From the NCBI GenBank assembly GCA_958450365.1, contig CAUEEP010000727.1, positions 2,485,501 to 2,549,500 on the forward strand: a stretch of DNA of 64,000 nt. The letters run 5' to 3'. The notes beneath the pieces are model-generated. The model did not search any database and was not told the DNA's origin. It worked only from the letters and a program-made list of their open reading frames with translations. Position numbers and translations under genes: made by a program. The stretch comes from Mesorhabditis belari (Eukaryota; Nematoda; Chromadorea; Rhabditida; Rhabditidae). Below, in pieces: positions 37,171-50,200 of this stretch (within the stretch, counting starts at the first letter, position 1; each line of letters begins with the position of its first letter).

Positions 37171-40140
37171 ATGGCCGACTCAACGGATTTTCTTGAATTG
37201 TTTATCGAAGAGATGGGAAGCTTGGTATCATTGGTATTTGACTGTTGTATTGTCTTTTTCAGAACAAGGGCTCGCTTCGATTAACCGAACAGAACATCAA
37301 GTTTCACCACGATAACACTGGGAATATTTTGAATTTGAATGCCAATGACCTGCAGAACATTAAATGGCAACGACTTGGAAACCGCCATGGCATCAAGTTC
37401 ATTTTTCAAGACGGAAAGAAATACAGGATTGGTGGATTCAAAGAGACCGTTTGTGCCACTTTCTTATCCCTAATTTTAAATGTTCAGGATTTTGAAAAAC
37501 TCAATGGGTTTTCGAAAAACCGCTGGAATAGAGAAATTGAGAAAATCGATCTATCGTTGAAAGGATGGAACTATGGAGACTGCAACGTGGACGGACAGTC
37601 AATAGAGTTTGCAGTCGATGGAAAACCTTGCTTTGAGGTTGAGCTATTTTTATTAATTCATGAAAATGTAGTTGTAGGTTCCACTTTCCAATGTCTCTAA
37701 CGCGGTTGCCAACAAAAATGAAGCTGTGCTAGAATTTCATCAGAATGATGATTGTCCCGTTGCTCTCATTGAAATGCGATTTCACATCCCAACTAACGAA
37801 GATGATAATATTGATCCTGTTGAGGTAGGTTTAGATAATTTGTGCAACTTCTAGAAAATTTAGGAATTTCGAAAAGCTGTTCTGGCTTATGCGGGTATTG
37901 AAACGGACTCTGGTCAGGCAATTGCCACACTCAATCAAATTTTGTGTACTACTCCTCGGTAATTTTTTTCGATCATCAGATGAATTGAGTTATTTAGTGG
38001 TCGCTACGACATCAAAGTCTATCCCAACAATTTGTCTCTTCACGGAAAAACGTACGACTACAAAATTCCAATCAAAACGATTCAGCGTTTGTTTCTCGTT
38101 CCACAGAAAGACGGTCGACATATGTATTTTGTGGTAAGGCGCTTAGTTTTTAAAGGCTACATTTTGTTTCTAGTGCTCACTGGCTCCACCAATTCGCCAA
38201 GGACAGACACGCTATCATTACCTCGTTTTTGAATTCGCTCGCGAGGATAAAATGGAAATCGAATTGGGGCTAACAGAGTATGGCTTTCTGAAAGTTTGCT
38301 TGCTAGCAATAATATTCATATAGATTTCAAAACTTTCAGTGACCAATTGAAACAACAATATGGTGACAAACTCCAGCGTAACTTGGAGGGCCCGGTTTAC
38401 GAGATTGTTTGCAAGTTGTTCCGCGTCTTGGTTGGAATGAAGGTTACGACTCCTGGAAAGTTTGTTGGGTAAGTGTCATGCTAAAGTTAAATAAATTTGG
38501 CTGTTTCAGACACAGTGGCACTCCGGTCATTGTTTGCGCTCATCGGCAGACGTCAGGATTTTTGTATCCTCTTGAAAAGGGATTCCTTTACATTCATAAA
38601 CCTCCTATGTACATTCGTTTTGATGAGGTAAGCCGTCTACTGGTAACTCTTTCAAAAAGCTTTTTAGATTTCATCCGTTCATTTTGCTCGATCAGATGTT
38701 TCGACCCGATCCTTTGATTTCGAAGTCGAAATGAAGAGTGGAACAAATCTTGTGTTTAACTCCGTCGAAAAGTATGATATAACTCTCGTATTTGGTTATT
38801 CTTGTTTAGGGAAGAATACAGCAAACTTTATGACTATGTTCAAGGAAAAAGTCTTCGTATTCGGAACGCAAAGAAAGTGGTAATGGATCTTTCTCGGTAT
38901 CTATATTTTTACGATTCAGGAAAACTTGCGTAACACGGATATGTTTGCCGACAGTGATGAGGAGCACGATCCATACAAAGAACATGTAAAATTTGATTTA
39001 AAAAGCTTGAATCTATGAATTTAGGTCAAAAAAGAGGGCAAAGATCGGGAAGCCGAGAGAAATGCGGCAGTGGATGATGAGTCAGATCCTGAAGACGGTT
39101 AGCTAATTGTTTTTGCGCTTTATTGTTGCGTTCTAAAGTGACAAAAAATTCTTTTAGAAGACTATGATCTTGACGATGACCTGGCTAAGCGCCGAAAAGA
39201 AAGGGAACAGAATTCTTCGGAGGGAAGCGAGAGCGAACCAACTGAAGAATGGGACTCTTCTGGTTCTGATGTAGTCAAGGAAAGCGATATTGACGAGAAT
39301 GACGATGGATCACAGAAAAAGGTAGCTATTAAAATACCCTTAAGACATCGAGTTTTTCATGCTTAAAACTATTGTTTTAGGTCAAGAAAGAGAAAAAGAA
39401 GAGGGAAAAGAAAAGCAAGGATGAAGCAGGAGAAGGCCGACGAAAGAAGCGAGCAAAGAAGGACCCTAACGCTCCCAAACGAGCAACCACTGCTTACATG
39501 ATATGGCTTAACGAAAATCGAGCTGAAATCAAGAAAGTAATGAACTTTTCAGAATAACTTAATGATGCTTTTTCTTTAGGAAGGCGATACTGTGGCTGAC
39601 ACAGCTAAACGTGGTGGTGAACTGTGGAAAGCAATGGGTGAAAATGATAAACGTCCTTGGGAAGAAAAAGCCGGTAAAGATAAGGTATTTTCAGCGTGAA
39701 TTTCTGAATCAATGAGGAGTGCTATAGGAACGCTACGATGAGGAAATGCGCGAATGGAGAAAAAATGGAGGCGGTTCAACCTCTGCCGCGGGAAAGACTG
39801 ACAAACCAGACAAGCCCGACAAACCAGCTAAAGCAGCCAAGACGACAGACACAACAACCACAAAGTAACGTTTAATCTAAGAAGTTTCCATTAATTTATA
39901 ACCTTAGATCTCCTTCAAAAGCAGCTAAATCTCGCGAATATGTTGAGACATCGGATTCATCTGAATCGGAAGACGAGCCGTTGGAAAAACTCAAAGAAAA
40001 AAAGAAGACTAAAGAAGTCAAAGAAGATCGCAATCAGGTATTGATTTAGTCTATATCCATTTTGTAAAACCATTTAGAAGCCAGCAGAATCTGCTTCGTC
40101 AAAAGAGGAATCCAGCGCCAATGATTCAGATAGTGATTAG
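37171..40140 (+). CDS. ssrp1: SSRP1/Pob3 subunit of the FACT histone chaperone, with HMG box
   Basis: Partner of SPT16 in FACT, which loosens and rebuilds nucleosomes during transcription and replication. The ATG at 37171 follows a tatttcag acceptor by 2 bases. Family landmarks: [16 protein letters not shown] and [12 protein letters not shown] (N-terminal Pob3 domain), [40 protein letters not shown], the middle PH-like domain with [20 protein letters not shown], then long acidic and basic stretches ([38 protein letters not shown]). One HMG box runs about 39465-39770 ([18 protein letters not shown] ... [19 protein letters not shown]). The C-terminus is Ser/Asp/Lys-rich, ending SSANDSDSD. Acceptors are TTTAG-type. 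C. elegans has two such genes (hmg-3, hmg-4); which this matches is not decided. Confidence 0.95.
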
Positions 40141-41372
40141 GTATCTTCAAGACGGTTTAAACAATCTTTTTCCCCTTATAATTTCCTATTCCTTCTTGGT
40201 GAAAAGCATTAAATTGCATTTGTTCTCTTTAGCGGCTTAAGGTGATGCCGTATATTGGGTCTCAGTGCATCTCAGCTGTTTCCAAGTTTTGAATTTACGC
40301 ATTTGGAAACTTTGTTCAAACAATGTTAACTGTATTTCAAATTATGTTCATTTAAATAAATATTACTGTTCATAATTACAGTAACGGGCGAGGAATTGAA
40401 TTGAATTTTGGATAATTTTCATTGTTTTAAGTTTAAAGGGTTAATGAGAGCACCATTTCCGCTTTAAACTAGATAAGTCTTATATTGAGTTAACATCATA
40501 TTTCAGTCATAGCGTATGAAATAAAACCCATTTCTGCAATTAAGAGCTGAACTTTTTCAAGCAATTCATTTATAATTTCTAGACCTCAAAATCCGCTTTA
40601 ATTTGGATGTCTCGATCACACCAGGCTCGTCAATAGCGTTCATTTTTACCCGTGTAAAAACTAAAAGAATTTAAAATTGGAATTTAATTTAAAATGGAAA
40701 GAAGCTAAAAGAAAGGCTAGATTTGTCAAGGAATGGTGGAAAAAAGGAATTTAATTTAGTGTGTCAAAAGCTAGATATAGAAATTAGTTTTAAGCGCATT
40801 GTAAGTTGAAACTTTAATAGAAAACCAGTGCTGCAAATTAATCTATCTGATTTTATCAAAAGCAATAATAAACAAGCAGAGCAAATCAGCAAATTGACGA
40901 AAGTCAGTTTTTTGGTAGTAAATGAAACCAATGGGAATTTTTTTATCAAACGGATACCGTAGTTATTGAGTTTTAAAAAACAATATTGGCTGGATTCGTT
41001 TCTTGTTTTTACGCATTTCGATCTGACTACGACCAGTTATTGCTTTTAAGAATGTTTTTCCCTTACTATCAGGCTTTCTATGGATAGGGTAGATTGCAAA
41101 AATTTATTTCTAAAAATTCGAATAGCATTGGAAAAGATCAGTAAAAAACCTATACCGAGCAAATTGCATGCGATTTAAACAAGTCAACAAAAAACAAATA
41201 AACAAAAAAAGTACTACGATAACAAAAGTCAATAAAATTCAAGCATTAAACAGAAAATAATCAAGTATGAAGATAACATTTCCATTTGAATAGTTGATCA
41301 ATTGGAAAAAGACATCTAAAATTAAGTTCTTTTGAACAAAGGAAAATTGACCCACCAATTTAACCCGACGAT
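40141..41372. other. 1.2-kb AT-rich gap between converging SSRP1 and formin genes
   Basis: Contains the SSRP1 3' region (aataaa-like signals near 40355) and otherwise very AT-rich sequence. Frames here are low-complexity, with no splice-supported exon chain. Confidence 0.5.
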
Positions 41373-44300
41373 TCACGCTTTTCTATAGGGTTGTTTTGAT
41401 TGTTGCTGACATTTCTAAAGTTGAAATCAAATATGAAATTAAAATAAAAAGGTACAATACTTTTGCAGCTGTAGCCCACATTGACAATCCCTCCATTAAA
41501 GTTGTGAAGATATCTGTCGTACTCATATTCATCGCCCAAAAATACCTAAAGCAAAATTTTGATAAAAGAGAGGTGCACTAACAATACTTCTGATCACAAT
41601 TACAAAAATAAATATACCTTTTAATTTCGCTTTCTTGGCTCTGACACGACTTGAGGCGATTTTCAACGTCATTTAAAAAGCCATCAGCTTCTTTGAGCAC
41701 TGGCTCGAATTCTTTTTGCAAAGCGTCGTCGGATCCATTATTCCTCAGCTAAATTTATTGGTAGTTTATAGCTAATAATGTTATTAGAAATTTTAGTTGT
41801 GAAACAAACGTTTGCAATTAGTCTATCATAAAATGCAATACCTCAACTTTCCGGGCCTGTAATTCTGTAGCGCATTCTTTAACGAGTTTTTTCATATCAG
41901 CCAGATTCACATCCCTAGGATTGACTCACTATAAAATGGTATTTCCAAAACAACATACTTGACACTTTTTAGCCGTTTCACTACTGCTTCAATCTCTTGG
42001 TATTGGCGTTTCGAATGTTTTCCGATGGTGTTCACGATACCCCACGTCTGGTTTGGAGCACGCAACGTTTTGACAAGAGACGACAATGAAAAACCTGCCA
42101 CCTCAGCCTGCGACGATCCCTAAATGATGAAAGTTAACTTCAAAAATGTTTTTTTACCTGATTGATAAAGTTTCCATACATTTTGCACTTCCAAAGCATT
42201 TCGGCAATGATTTCATCTTCAATGAACTTCTTCGTCTCATCGTAAAGTCTGTCGATTGCGTTTTTGTGCTCCCGCAACTAAACTATGGTCGTACTATAAT
42301 TTAAAATTTAAACTATCTACCTCAATGACCAGTCTTTCCTTGACAAGAATCAATTGACATCGAAGTCTGATAGTTTTATCTCGAGAAAGCTAAATGCATG
42401 CCAGTTTTAAAACACTATAAGACAATGAAACTTACTTGCCAACAGAACAAATTGACTGGGTCCTTTTCAACACTGCATTTTTCGATCTGAGCATAGTTTT
42501 CCAGCTAAATATTATTTTTGCAGGATAACCATTTAGTAAAACCAACCTCCTCATTAGTTGGCCAAGACCTGAGGAGATTCTGCAAGCTATCACAAAGTCC
42601 GTCAACTTGTTTCTTGCCTTGGCAAGCGTCGTAGAAATTTTTCATGACTTTATCACCGCCCTTTGACGTGCTACCAAAAAAACTAAAACAAACCGTGATA
42701 GAACAAAAATAAAGAAAAAATACGGTTTTAATGCTACACAGATTGCTATGCATCGCTGATTTGAGAGCAATGACACTTTTGGATCAACCTTTGCAGGGAC
42801 CGATTCTTGTAGAGAAAACTAAAATGAATTGGTAAAACTTTGACGCTCGAATCACACTTTACTTTTTGCTTGAGAGATGAAATGGGCACAGCTTTTGCGG
42901 ATATGAAAGACTTCCTTCTAGGTTCTTTTACATCAAACAAAGCGGTTAACTAAACAAAATCTTTAACGGAAACAAAAGTTTCGCTTACTTCTTCTCGTTC
43001 TTCGTTGTCAAAGTCAGGACACAAGCTGTTACTATCATTCCAAATAGTTGTTTCATCTAAAAAAATGAATATTTCTGCAACTACAAGTAACGCCGCAAAA
43101 ATTCAAGTAAAAACCAGAGCTGAAATGCTAAAACATACTTAAAATGGAATTATGCTCGACTCGTTCAGCTCGATCCCAGCAAAATGTTGTCGTCTTTTTT
43201 GATTTCGGCCAAAGTTCCGATGACTTGGTGACCGTTGCAGCAAGAAAGCCTGAAAACAAACTTTTTAGCGGAAGAAACAAATTACCGTTGTCTTTTGCGC
43301 CAAAAATCGTATTTTTCGATCCCGTTTGCGGCAGAGGTGGAGGTGGAGGTGGGGGTGGCGGCGGTGGTCCTGGGATAGTGGGAGCGTCGTTTACGGTGAG
43401 CAGTTTTGAGTTCTAAATATAGTTCTCCAGAACATTTTGATAAAACAAATAAGTACCAGCTCAGAGTGCAGCTCTTGTTTCAGCGCAACTTGTGGAATTT
43501 TGTTCCAAAAAGCTATTGGAGGCGGCGGTGGTGGAGGAGGAATCGATTTTGCCTTTAAAAACATTTAGGCTTTAAACAAATAATTAATTTACCAGAGGTG
43601 CGGGTGTAAGTTGTAATTTGTCCTGTTTTTCTTTGCCTAGAACAAAAGCTGGTGGCAGAGGTGGAGCTGGAGGCGCAGAGATGCTCTAAGTTTTTTTATG
43701 TACAATATTGCCAAACAGACCCACTAATAGCGCGACTTGATCCTTCTCAGCGATTTGTTGCTTGTCAGGAAACAGCGTTGAGGTGACGACCGTTGTCTAA
43801 AAGCGAAAACTTTCACTAACAAATGATAGATGTAAACCGGCAGTTGTCCGTTTTGTGCAGAAAGTTGGCGAGATACCATGCGCGATCGTGAAACCGATCT
43901 AAAATAGCATGTAAAGGAAATGGGTTATTTCCTGCCTTGGTCGTCGTGGAATTGATGGAGCTGGAGCTTCGCTTTGCAGTAGATCATCGACACACTCTGG
44001 CGCAACTTTGTTATTCACCCCATTCTTTCTAGTTCGAATCACGTCACTAAATTAAAGAAAAGAGCTGAGCTGCTTTCAAAAAGGCTACCTACCATTTTTC
44101 TTCCGTTCCAGCACTCAAATCCATTTCTTTTAGTTTTGAGGGAACTCGTAATGGGCCTCTTCTTCCGTTCTTTTTAAGTGTAAGACGCGTGTCTAAAGCA
44201 AATAATTGATATAAAAACCCCACAAAAATAACCAGATAGATTTTCCCTGGGAATAATCGAAATCTTCCAGTCTTTTTCGAACGTTACATGGTCAAAAGAT

Positions 44301-45001
44301 TCCAAGAACTCCATCTAAAAGAAATTGACTGATAAGCTAGAAATAAAGAAATAACCAATATCTTTTCTGAATCTCGAGCCTTGGCAATGGTGTATGCGTG
44401 TGCAAAGATGTTAATCGGCGATTGTCCCTCAAACGGTGGAAGGTTATCAATTTGTTCAGCGGCTTCGAATCTAAACTGGTAAGTTAATCAAATGCCAATA
44501 AATTAACATCACCTTTGGATTTCGGTCTTCAGAGGATGAATAGCTGATGTCTCTCGGCAGGAAACACGGCAGTAATTCAAGGCTCGAAGCATTCCAAGAG
44601 CTAAATCAATCCTTTCGAATTTAAACTTCAAGCTACCAAACATAGTTTGTTTGGTTTTATTTGTAAGCAAAAATAGCTGTTTTTGATTTATAAGCATTAA
44701 AAGAACTTACTGTATAAATCCTGTCGAAAAAGAAAACGCTTCAAGTAGTCTCGCTCGTTGGCAATCATGTTGTTCAATGTAGTGAGCAGGGCAATTCGGC
44801 GTTTGATATGGGTTCGATCGTCACCCAACAGTTGAATGATCTCCTTTGCATCCGAAGCCACTTTCACCGATGAATACTTTGCTTCAGCGGGCGGCAATTT
44901 CACAATAGGATCTAAAGTCAAAATCGAAAATTAAAAAAAAACGTCAGATTACCTTTCTGGGGGCTTGATTTCCAAGGTATATGTCGCCGTGTCTTTCCCA
45001 T
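41373..45001 (-). CDS. Divergent formin (FH1 and FH2 domains)
   Basis: Actin nucleator/elongator. The start at 45001 (MGKTRRHIPWKSSPQKD) follows a tttag acceptor by about 11 bases. The N-terminal part (VASDAKEIIQLLGDDRTHI, LTTLNNMIANERDYLKRFLF, RIDLALGMLRALNYCRVS) looks like the armadillo/regulatory region. The FH1 region is polyproline: about a dozen prolines encoded at 43340-43385, and more at 43515-43545 and 43648-43680, to bind profilin-actin. The FH2 domain spans about 43230-41470: EVKEPRRKSFISAK, KNFYDACQGKKQVDGL, SWPTNEE, and the best match, LWKCKMYGNFINQGSSQAEV followed by AGFSLSSLVKTLRAP, equivalent to the conserved GNxMNxG...GFxLSxLxKL block. The last exon, after a 46-bp intron, ends KQPYRKA. 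Many introns of 40-50 bp with TTTAG acceptors. FH2 is clearly diverged; formin subfamily not assigned. Confidence 0.82.
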
Positions 45002-45637
45002 TATTACAGTCTAAATCAAAAGTATTAGAATTGAATTTACAACAGAAAGAGCCTTGAAAATGCATTGCTTTAATACAAAATATTAGTATTAACCTTAATA
45101 AACCCAAAGGAATGAGCCAAGAACAGATGTAGTAAGCCAAAAAATAAAATTCAAGGTTCTCCGTGGCTCTTTTATTTGAATTTGGGATGTTAATTTGGGC
45201 TTGACAAATGCAAAGCTTGCTCCGATTTACCATTAGCGACAACTTCTCTTATTTAGCTTCACCATTTTATGACTTTGATTTGATTGATTTGATCAAGCTG
45301 TGAAAAATCTTACTGTAACCATTGTAACTGTCTATTACAAAAGCGCGCCCTTATTATCGTAGCCGAGCATAAATCTACCCCATTTCCGCGTTATGTTTGG
45401 TATCAGTCACGCAGTTGAAGCTTTTTAAGCACTACCCGCTAGTGTTTTACTTTCGACCAAAATGCTCTTTGTTAGACAATAGTATGCCTCAAAAGCTTTC
45501 TTTTGTCAGTGAACCTTCATAGGGGATAACTTATGATCTAGAAAACTTTTCCTTTTTTCATTTTCGAGCTAAATTTGTTTTTTACCAATTGCCACGTATT
45601 GTTTTATTTTTCGAGTAAACCAACGAATCGACTAGCA
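45002..45637. promoter_or_regulatory. Head-to-head region between formin and RPS13
   Basis: 636 bp separating two divergent starts. A short AT-rich frame (45070-45240) looks non-coding. A tttag acceptor for the formin leader lies near 45012-45016 (minus). No box could be assigned to the ribosomal protein gene. Confidence 0.45.
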
Positions 45638-46404
45638 ATGGGACGTATGCATAATCCCGGAAAGGGTATGGCCAAATCGGCCTTACCGTATCGCCGCTCC
45701 GTTCCAACGTGGTTGAAGATGAGCAGTGAAGAGGTGGTCGACCACATCTGCCGAATTGCGAAAAAGGTAGCTTTTGTTTTAATTCTACCACGCAAATTTT
45801 AATAGGCCTTACAAGTTTTGCGATATGTAGTTGAAAGACACTTAACTTCTTATTCCAGTTCCAAAGAATTACCTAAGTTTGTTTTGTTTAGGGTCTACGG
45901 CCATCCCAGATCGGCGTGTTGCTTCGTGACTCACATGGAGTTGCTCAAGTGCGCCGCATTACCGGAAACAAGATTGTTAGAATTCTCAAAGCGAAGGTAG
46001 GCTTTTACTTTGAACTGCGTAAGCAAAGGTAAAATTTTGTTTGATTTTTTGTACGCATTAAACTATTGTATTTAGTCAAACACCATATTTTTCCTCGAAT
46101 TTTTAAACTTGAGAATAGCGTTAAAAAATTTATCTAAGTAATCTTATAAATTTTACTTTCACAATTCATTTGTAGATTTTAGGGTATGGCTCCCGAAATC
46201 CCCGAAGATCTTTATCATTTGGTGAAAAAGGCCGTCAGCATCAGGAAACATCTCGAGCGATGCCGCAAGGACCGTGATTCCAAGTACAGATTGATTCTTG
46301 TCGAAAGTCGAATCCACCGTCTTGCCCGTTACTATAAAACTTCCAAAACGCTTCCACCATCTTGGAGGTATGAGAGCAGCACGGCATCTACCCTTATCGG
46401 ATGA
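45638..46404 (+). CDS. rps-13: 40S ribosomal protein S13 (uS15)
   Basis: Small-subunit ribosomal protein uS15. Three exons, 45638-45766, 45892-45996 and 46183-46404, give 151 residues, the usual length for eukaryotic S13. It starts [20 protein letters not shown] and continues [12 protein letters not shown], then [76 protein letters not shown] and SSTASTLIG. Every conserved block is intact. Codon use is strongly biased, as expected for a highly expressed gene. Introns are 125 and 186 bp with TTTAG acceptors; no snoRNA could be recognised in them. Confidence 0.98.
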
Positions 46405-47268
46405 AAAATAAACCATTATCTCGTTAAAAAAAAATTTTTGTTAATAAATTGTTGTTTCCTAAATTACATATACCTAGGTAGGTAAATGAACATTACATGG
46501 TACATGTGTTTGATAACACGCAGCTCTGGTGTTTTTAAATCCCTTGTGGCAAGTACCGGTGAACAAATTTTTGCGCCCACTGGCATCAACCACTACATTC
46601 GAGTAACCATGAAACCGTCCGATACCCTTTATAGAGGGTGTCTATTAGCGATACAGAGAGTCGAAGAGGGGATGCGTGGCGGAAACTCCGCCCCTTTCTT
46701 TTCTTTTCCCTCTTCTTTCGCCCTTGTGGCTGTGTGAGTAGTGTCATGGGTGTGTGCTACCATCATGGTTCTTTTGCGCTCTTTTCGCCACAAAATCCCC
46801 ACCTCTGGAACGCGCCCTCATTTTTTGTATCCTCTTTAGCCCAAAGCAGACTCATTTTCTTGAATTCTGCATGGTTTAGCCGATGTAGATCTGGAATTTT
46901 AAAAAATTTCGCTCAAATCGCTTCCTCGTCAAATTTTCATGCTCTCTTGGCATAGCTGATTAGTAAGTAGTTTGTTAATTTAGACTCATCCAATAAGTCG
47001 ATTTAGAACCCTTTAAACTGGACAACAACAAACACGAGTTCTTCAGCATAACATTTTTTTAGGCGGTTGAAACGCATATCTCCTCATTTATCTCGTCATG
47101 CCCTCAAGGGCTTTTTGCCAACTTTTTTCCTCACTCAATTTTGAATTGGTTTTGTTTTTGGAGCCTTCAAATGTGTGATTAGGGCGGGAAATGAGTCATT
47201 CAAATTTCAGAAGAACCTTCTTTTATTTGTTATCTCACTCTCGTTATGCGTTTCGACCACCGGAAATT
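46405..47268. other. Gap before the Sidekick gene
   Basis: No convincing exon. An aataaa for RPS13 is near 46407. Pyrimidine-rich sequence near 46680-46840 and an atttcag acceptor near 47200-47206, 62 bp before the Sidekick ATG, suggest leader trans-splicing. Confidence 0.5.
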
Positions 47269-50200
47269 ATGAGGACGATATTCTTTTTGTTTTTGATATT
47301 TATTCACTCGGCTTTTTTGGATATTATTCGTGGTCAACCGCCATTGGTCGGAAATCTCACGCCAAGCATTTATTTAACGGTACGTGAAAGTTTTGCTTGT
47401 TGAATCAATCGATGGACATCTGGATATCTATAGAATCACTAACATTGATAACACCATCGGGATTTGTCTATGAAAGCATTTCAGGTGAATGAGGGTAATC
47501 CTTTTCAACTTGAATGCCCTCAAACGTTGAGTCCTGTTGAATATCAATGGTTGAAAGGACGAGAGAATATCGAATCATCAAAGGTAGAAAAATCTGAAAA
47601 ATGAAAGAACCACCAAATTTCAGGTTCTTCAAATCCCGCAGGCTTCAATCGAGAACTCGGGAACATATTATTGTGTGGCAAAGAACAGTTTTGGAGCATC
47701 GATTCTTCAAGTTTTTATTGTCTCGGTGCAATGTGAGTCTACAGTTTTCTTCTCAATACGTTTTCTAAAGCTTTTTAACTTTTAAAAACTACCGTAATCT
47801 TGTCTCACTCTAGATCCAATCCATTACTTTAGGTCTGATTCTGTGACGGGGTTTACGAAGAATATCGAAAGCTCCAAAAGTATCTAGAATAGATGAAAAC
47901 AAGAGGGATGATTTAAACCGATGAGCTTTAGAAAACTTATTAAGTCAAGGAACGCGCGCGCTTTTTCGAGCATTACGGTTATTTTTGAGCGTACACTTTC
48001 CATAATCAAATGTGGTGAATCTTTTTGTGATTAGATAGGCGAGGTGTTTGAGGGATTGAAGGGAAAGATGTGGAGGGGTTGTATCGCTTTCTAGGCTTTA
48101 AAAAGGCGAATTGCAGGGGGAAGCGTCCACAAATATTTGTGTATCGCCTCGAAGCAGAACCCCCATTCCATCTCGGGAATAAAAAGAAAAAGAAAAGACT
48201 TCTCGATGACCGGAAGAAAACCGATCTGAAGGGGGGAGAAAAGAAGAAAATGAAGGATTTCGAGGGGGGAAAACTTGTTGAAATGTGATTAGTGTAAACA
48301 AATTGGCAATAATAAACAAATAGTCAAGTCTATCTTTTACAATACTTGATTTAACATCGATAGTTAGAGCAAAAAACTGTCTTGTGTATTCTGAAATCAA
48401 TCTGTCTACTCTTTTTCTATTTAATACCATAAATTTTATGTTCAAGATCTTAATTCTTAATGACCAATAGACTAATTGGATAACTTTTCTATAGCCTATA
48501 GAACTTCTAAATCTCCATAAACTAGCCGACTGAACTTCCAAACTACCAAAACTTCATCGCGCTATTTTCTTGAAATCCCTAAAATCTCATCCCATTTCCA
48601 GATCTTCACGATTTTGCCGACAGTAACGATCAAACGATCGATTCCCATTCGGATTCTCCATTCATTCTTAAACGTCCTCAATTGATCGCTTCAAACGCAA
48701 TCCGCCCAACGTTTTTTTGGTATCGAAATGACATTGAAGTGAGTCTTTTTTTTCAACTTTCAATCTCTTTCGGATATCCAGCGGGTAAGTGAATTTCCTG
48801 CGCGTTTTTTCCCCCGAGTCAGAGTCAAAAGCATGTTGATTGTGCTATATAGATGGGTTTGAGACTAGTCCTTTTGGCTTTTTGCCAGTAAACCAGTTAT
48901 TTAGAGTAGGACATATGAGAAAGAAGCAGCAAATACTGGTAGAGAAAGGGGATATTCCCATTGCAGAGATCTAAGGCTAAGGCTGAAAAGGGGGAGATGG
49001 GAAGGGTCAAATATGGGCGAAAGGGTTCGGGATATCGATTTTTGTACCCCCCGCTTATTTGGCGATTGTGGAAGGCAGAGTCCTCCCCTTCCCCCATATC
49101 TCTCTCTCTCATTGCCCATTCTGTACATTACTCACACAGACACCCCAACACACTCACAAGCATTCATTCATGTATTCGGATCAAAAGCTCTCTCCCCCAT
49201 TTCCTCTCAATCTCTTCTCTTTCCGTTCTCTTCCCTTCCCTTCCTCTTCCCATTCACTACTTGGTCGGGGTCAATGACTAGTCCTAATAGCCTCTCTCTT
49301 TTTGTAGATAGCCTCGAAAACAGATGTAAATTTGTGATTGCTTGAGATATTTGGGAAAAAGAATTGCCTGAGAAAGAGATCTCAAGTGGATACAGATGGG
49401 GAGTGAAAGAAAAATAAGGAAACAATGCAAGTAAAACAAGCATAAGAAAACCAATTCGTGAATTCTTTCAGATTTCATCGAATTTGACGCACTACGTCAC
49501 CGGAAACGGGGATCTTATTGTGCTTGACGATCACCGCGCTGATGGAAGTTATCGGTGAGAAAAGAGATGAAACAAGAAAGTCTTGACCAGTTGAAATCTA
49601 TAGACTTCAAAATGGCCTTCTATTTTTAAAGCCAAAGACAATTTGACCGGATAATTTGGCGTGGTTGGCAACATGTAAATGGGACACTCCATATCTCTAT
49701 AGGACAACACCCGTTTCTATCTTCTTCTTGTTAGAAAACTAGCTTTAGCCGTCTATAGAAAGAAAATCTTAATATAACGATAGTATCGTGATATCAAGGC
49801 TCAACTTTACTTAGCCATTACAATTGAATCCATGAATCAATAGTCCCTTTAGTATGCTTAGCCTCTAAAAACTCTTTATCAAGTTGGCCAAAAGGAAACA
49901 AAAGCTACAGTTGCTTTCTGATAGAAGTCTATGGATTTTGCAAAGCAGAACTGAATCGATTACACTTCTCCCGTTTATACGCATTGATCGACTTATCCAT
50001 TACAATCGAATGGTCTTTTTTTTTCTTTGCTTTAGCTATACAAAAATCCCTTTCTTATCAAGTTAGCCAAAATTTGATCCCTTTCGAAGTATATGCTTCT
50101 ATTAGGGACTACGGTAGCATTGATGTTTTATAACTTTTTTGAAATCCCACTTCACCTTTCAGTGTGACCGCTTATGAGGAACACCTCGGCGAGGCGGCAT

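Noticed and set aside
45767..46182. snoRNA inside RPS13 introns
   Set aside because: Ribosomal protein introns often host them, but no C/D or H/ACA box pair with a terminal stem was seen.
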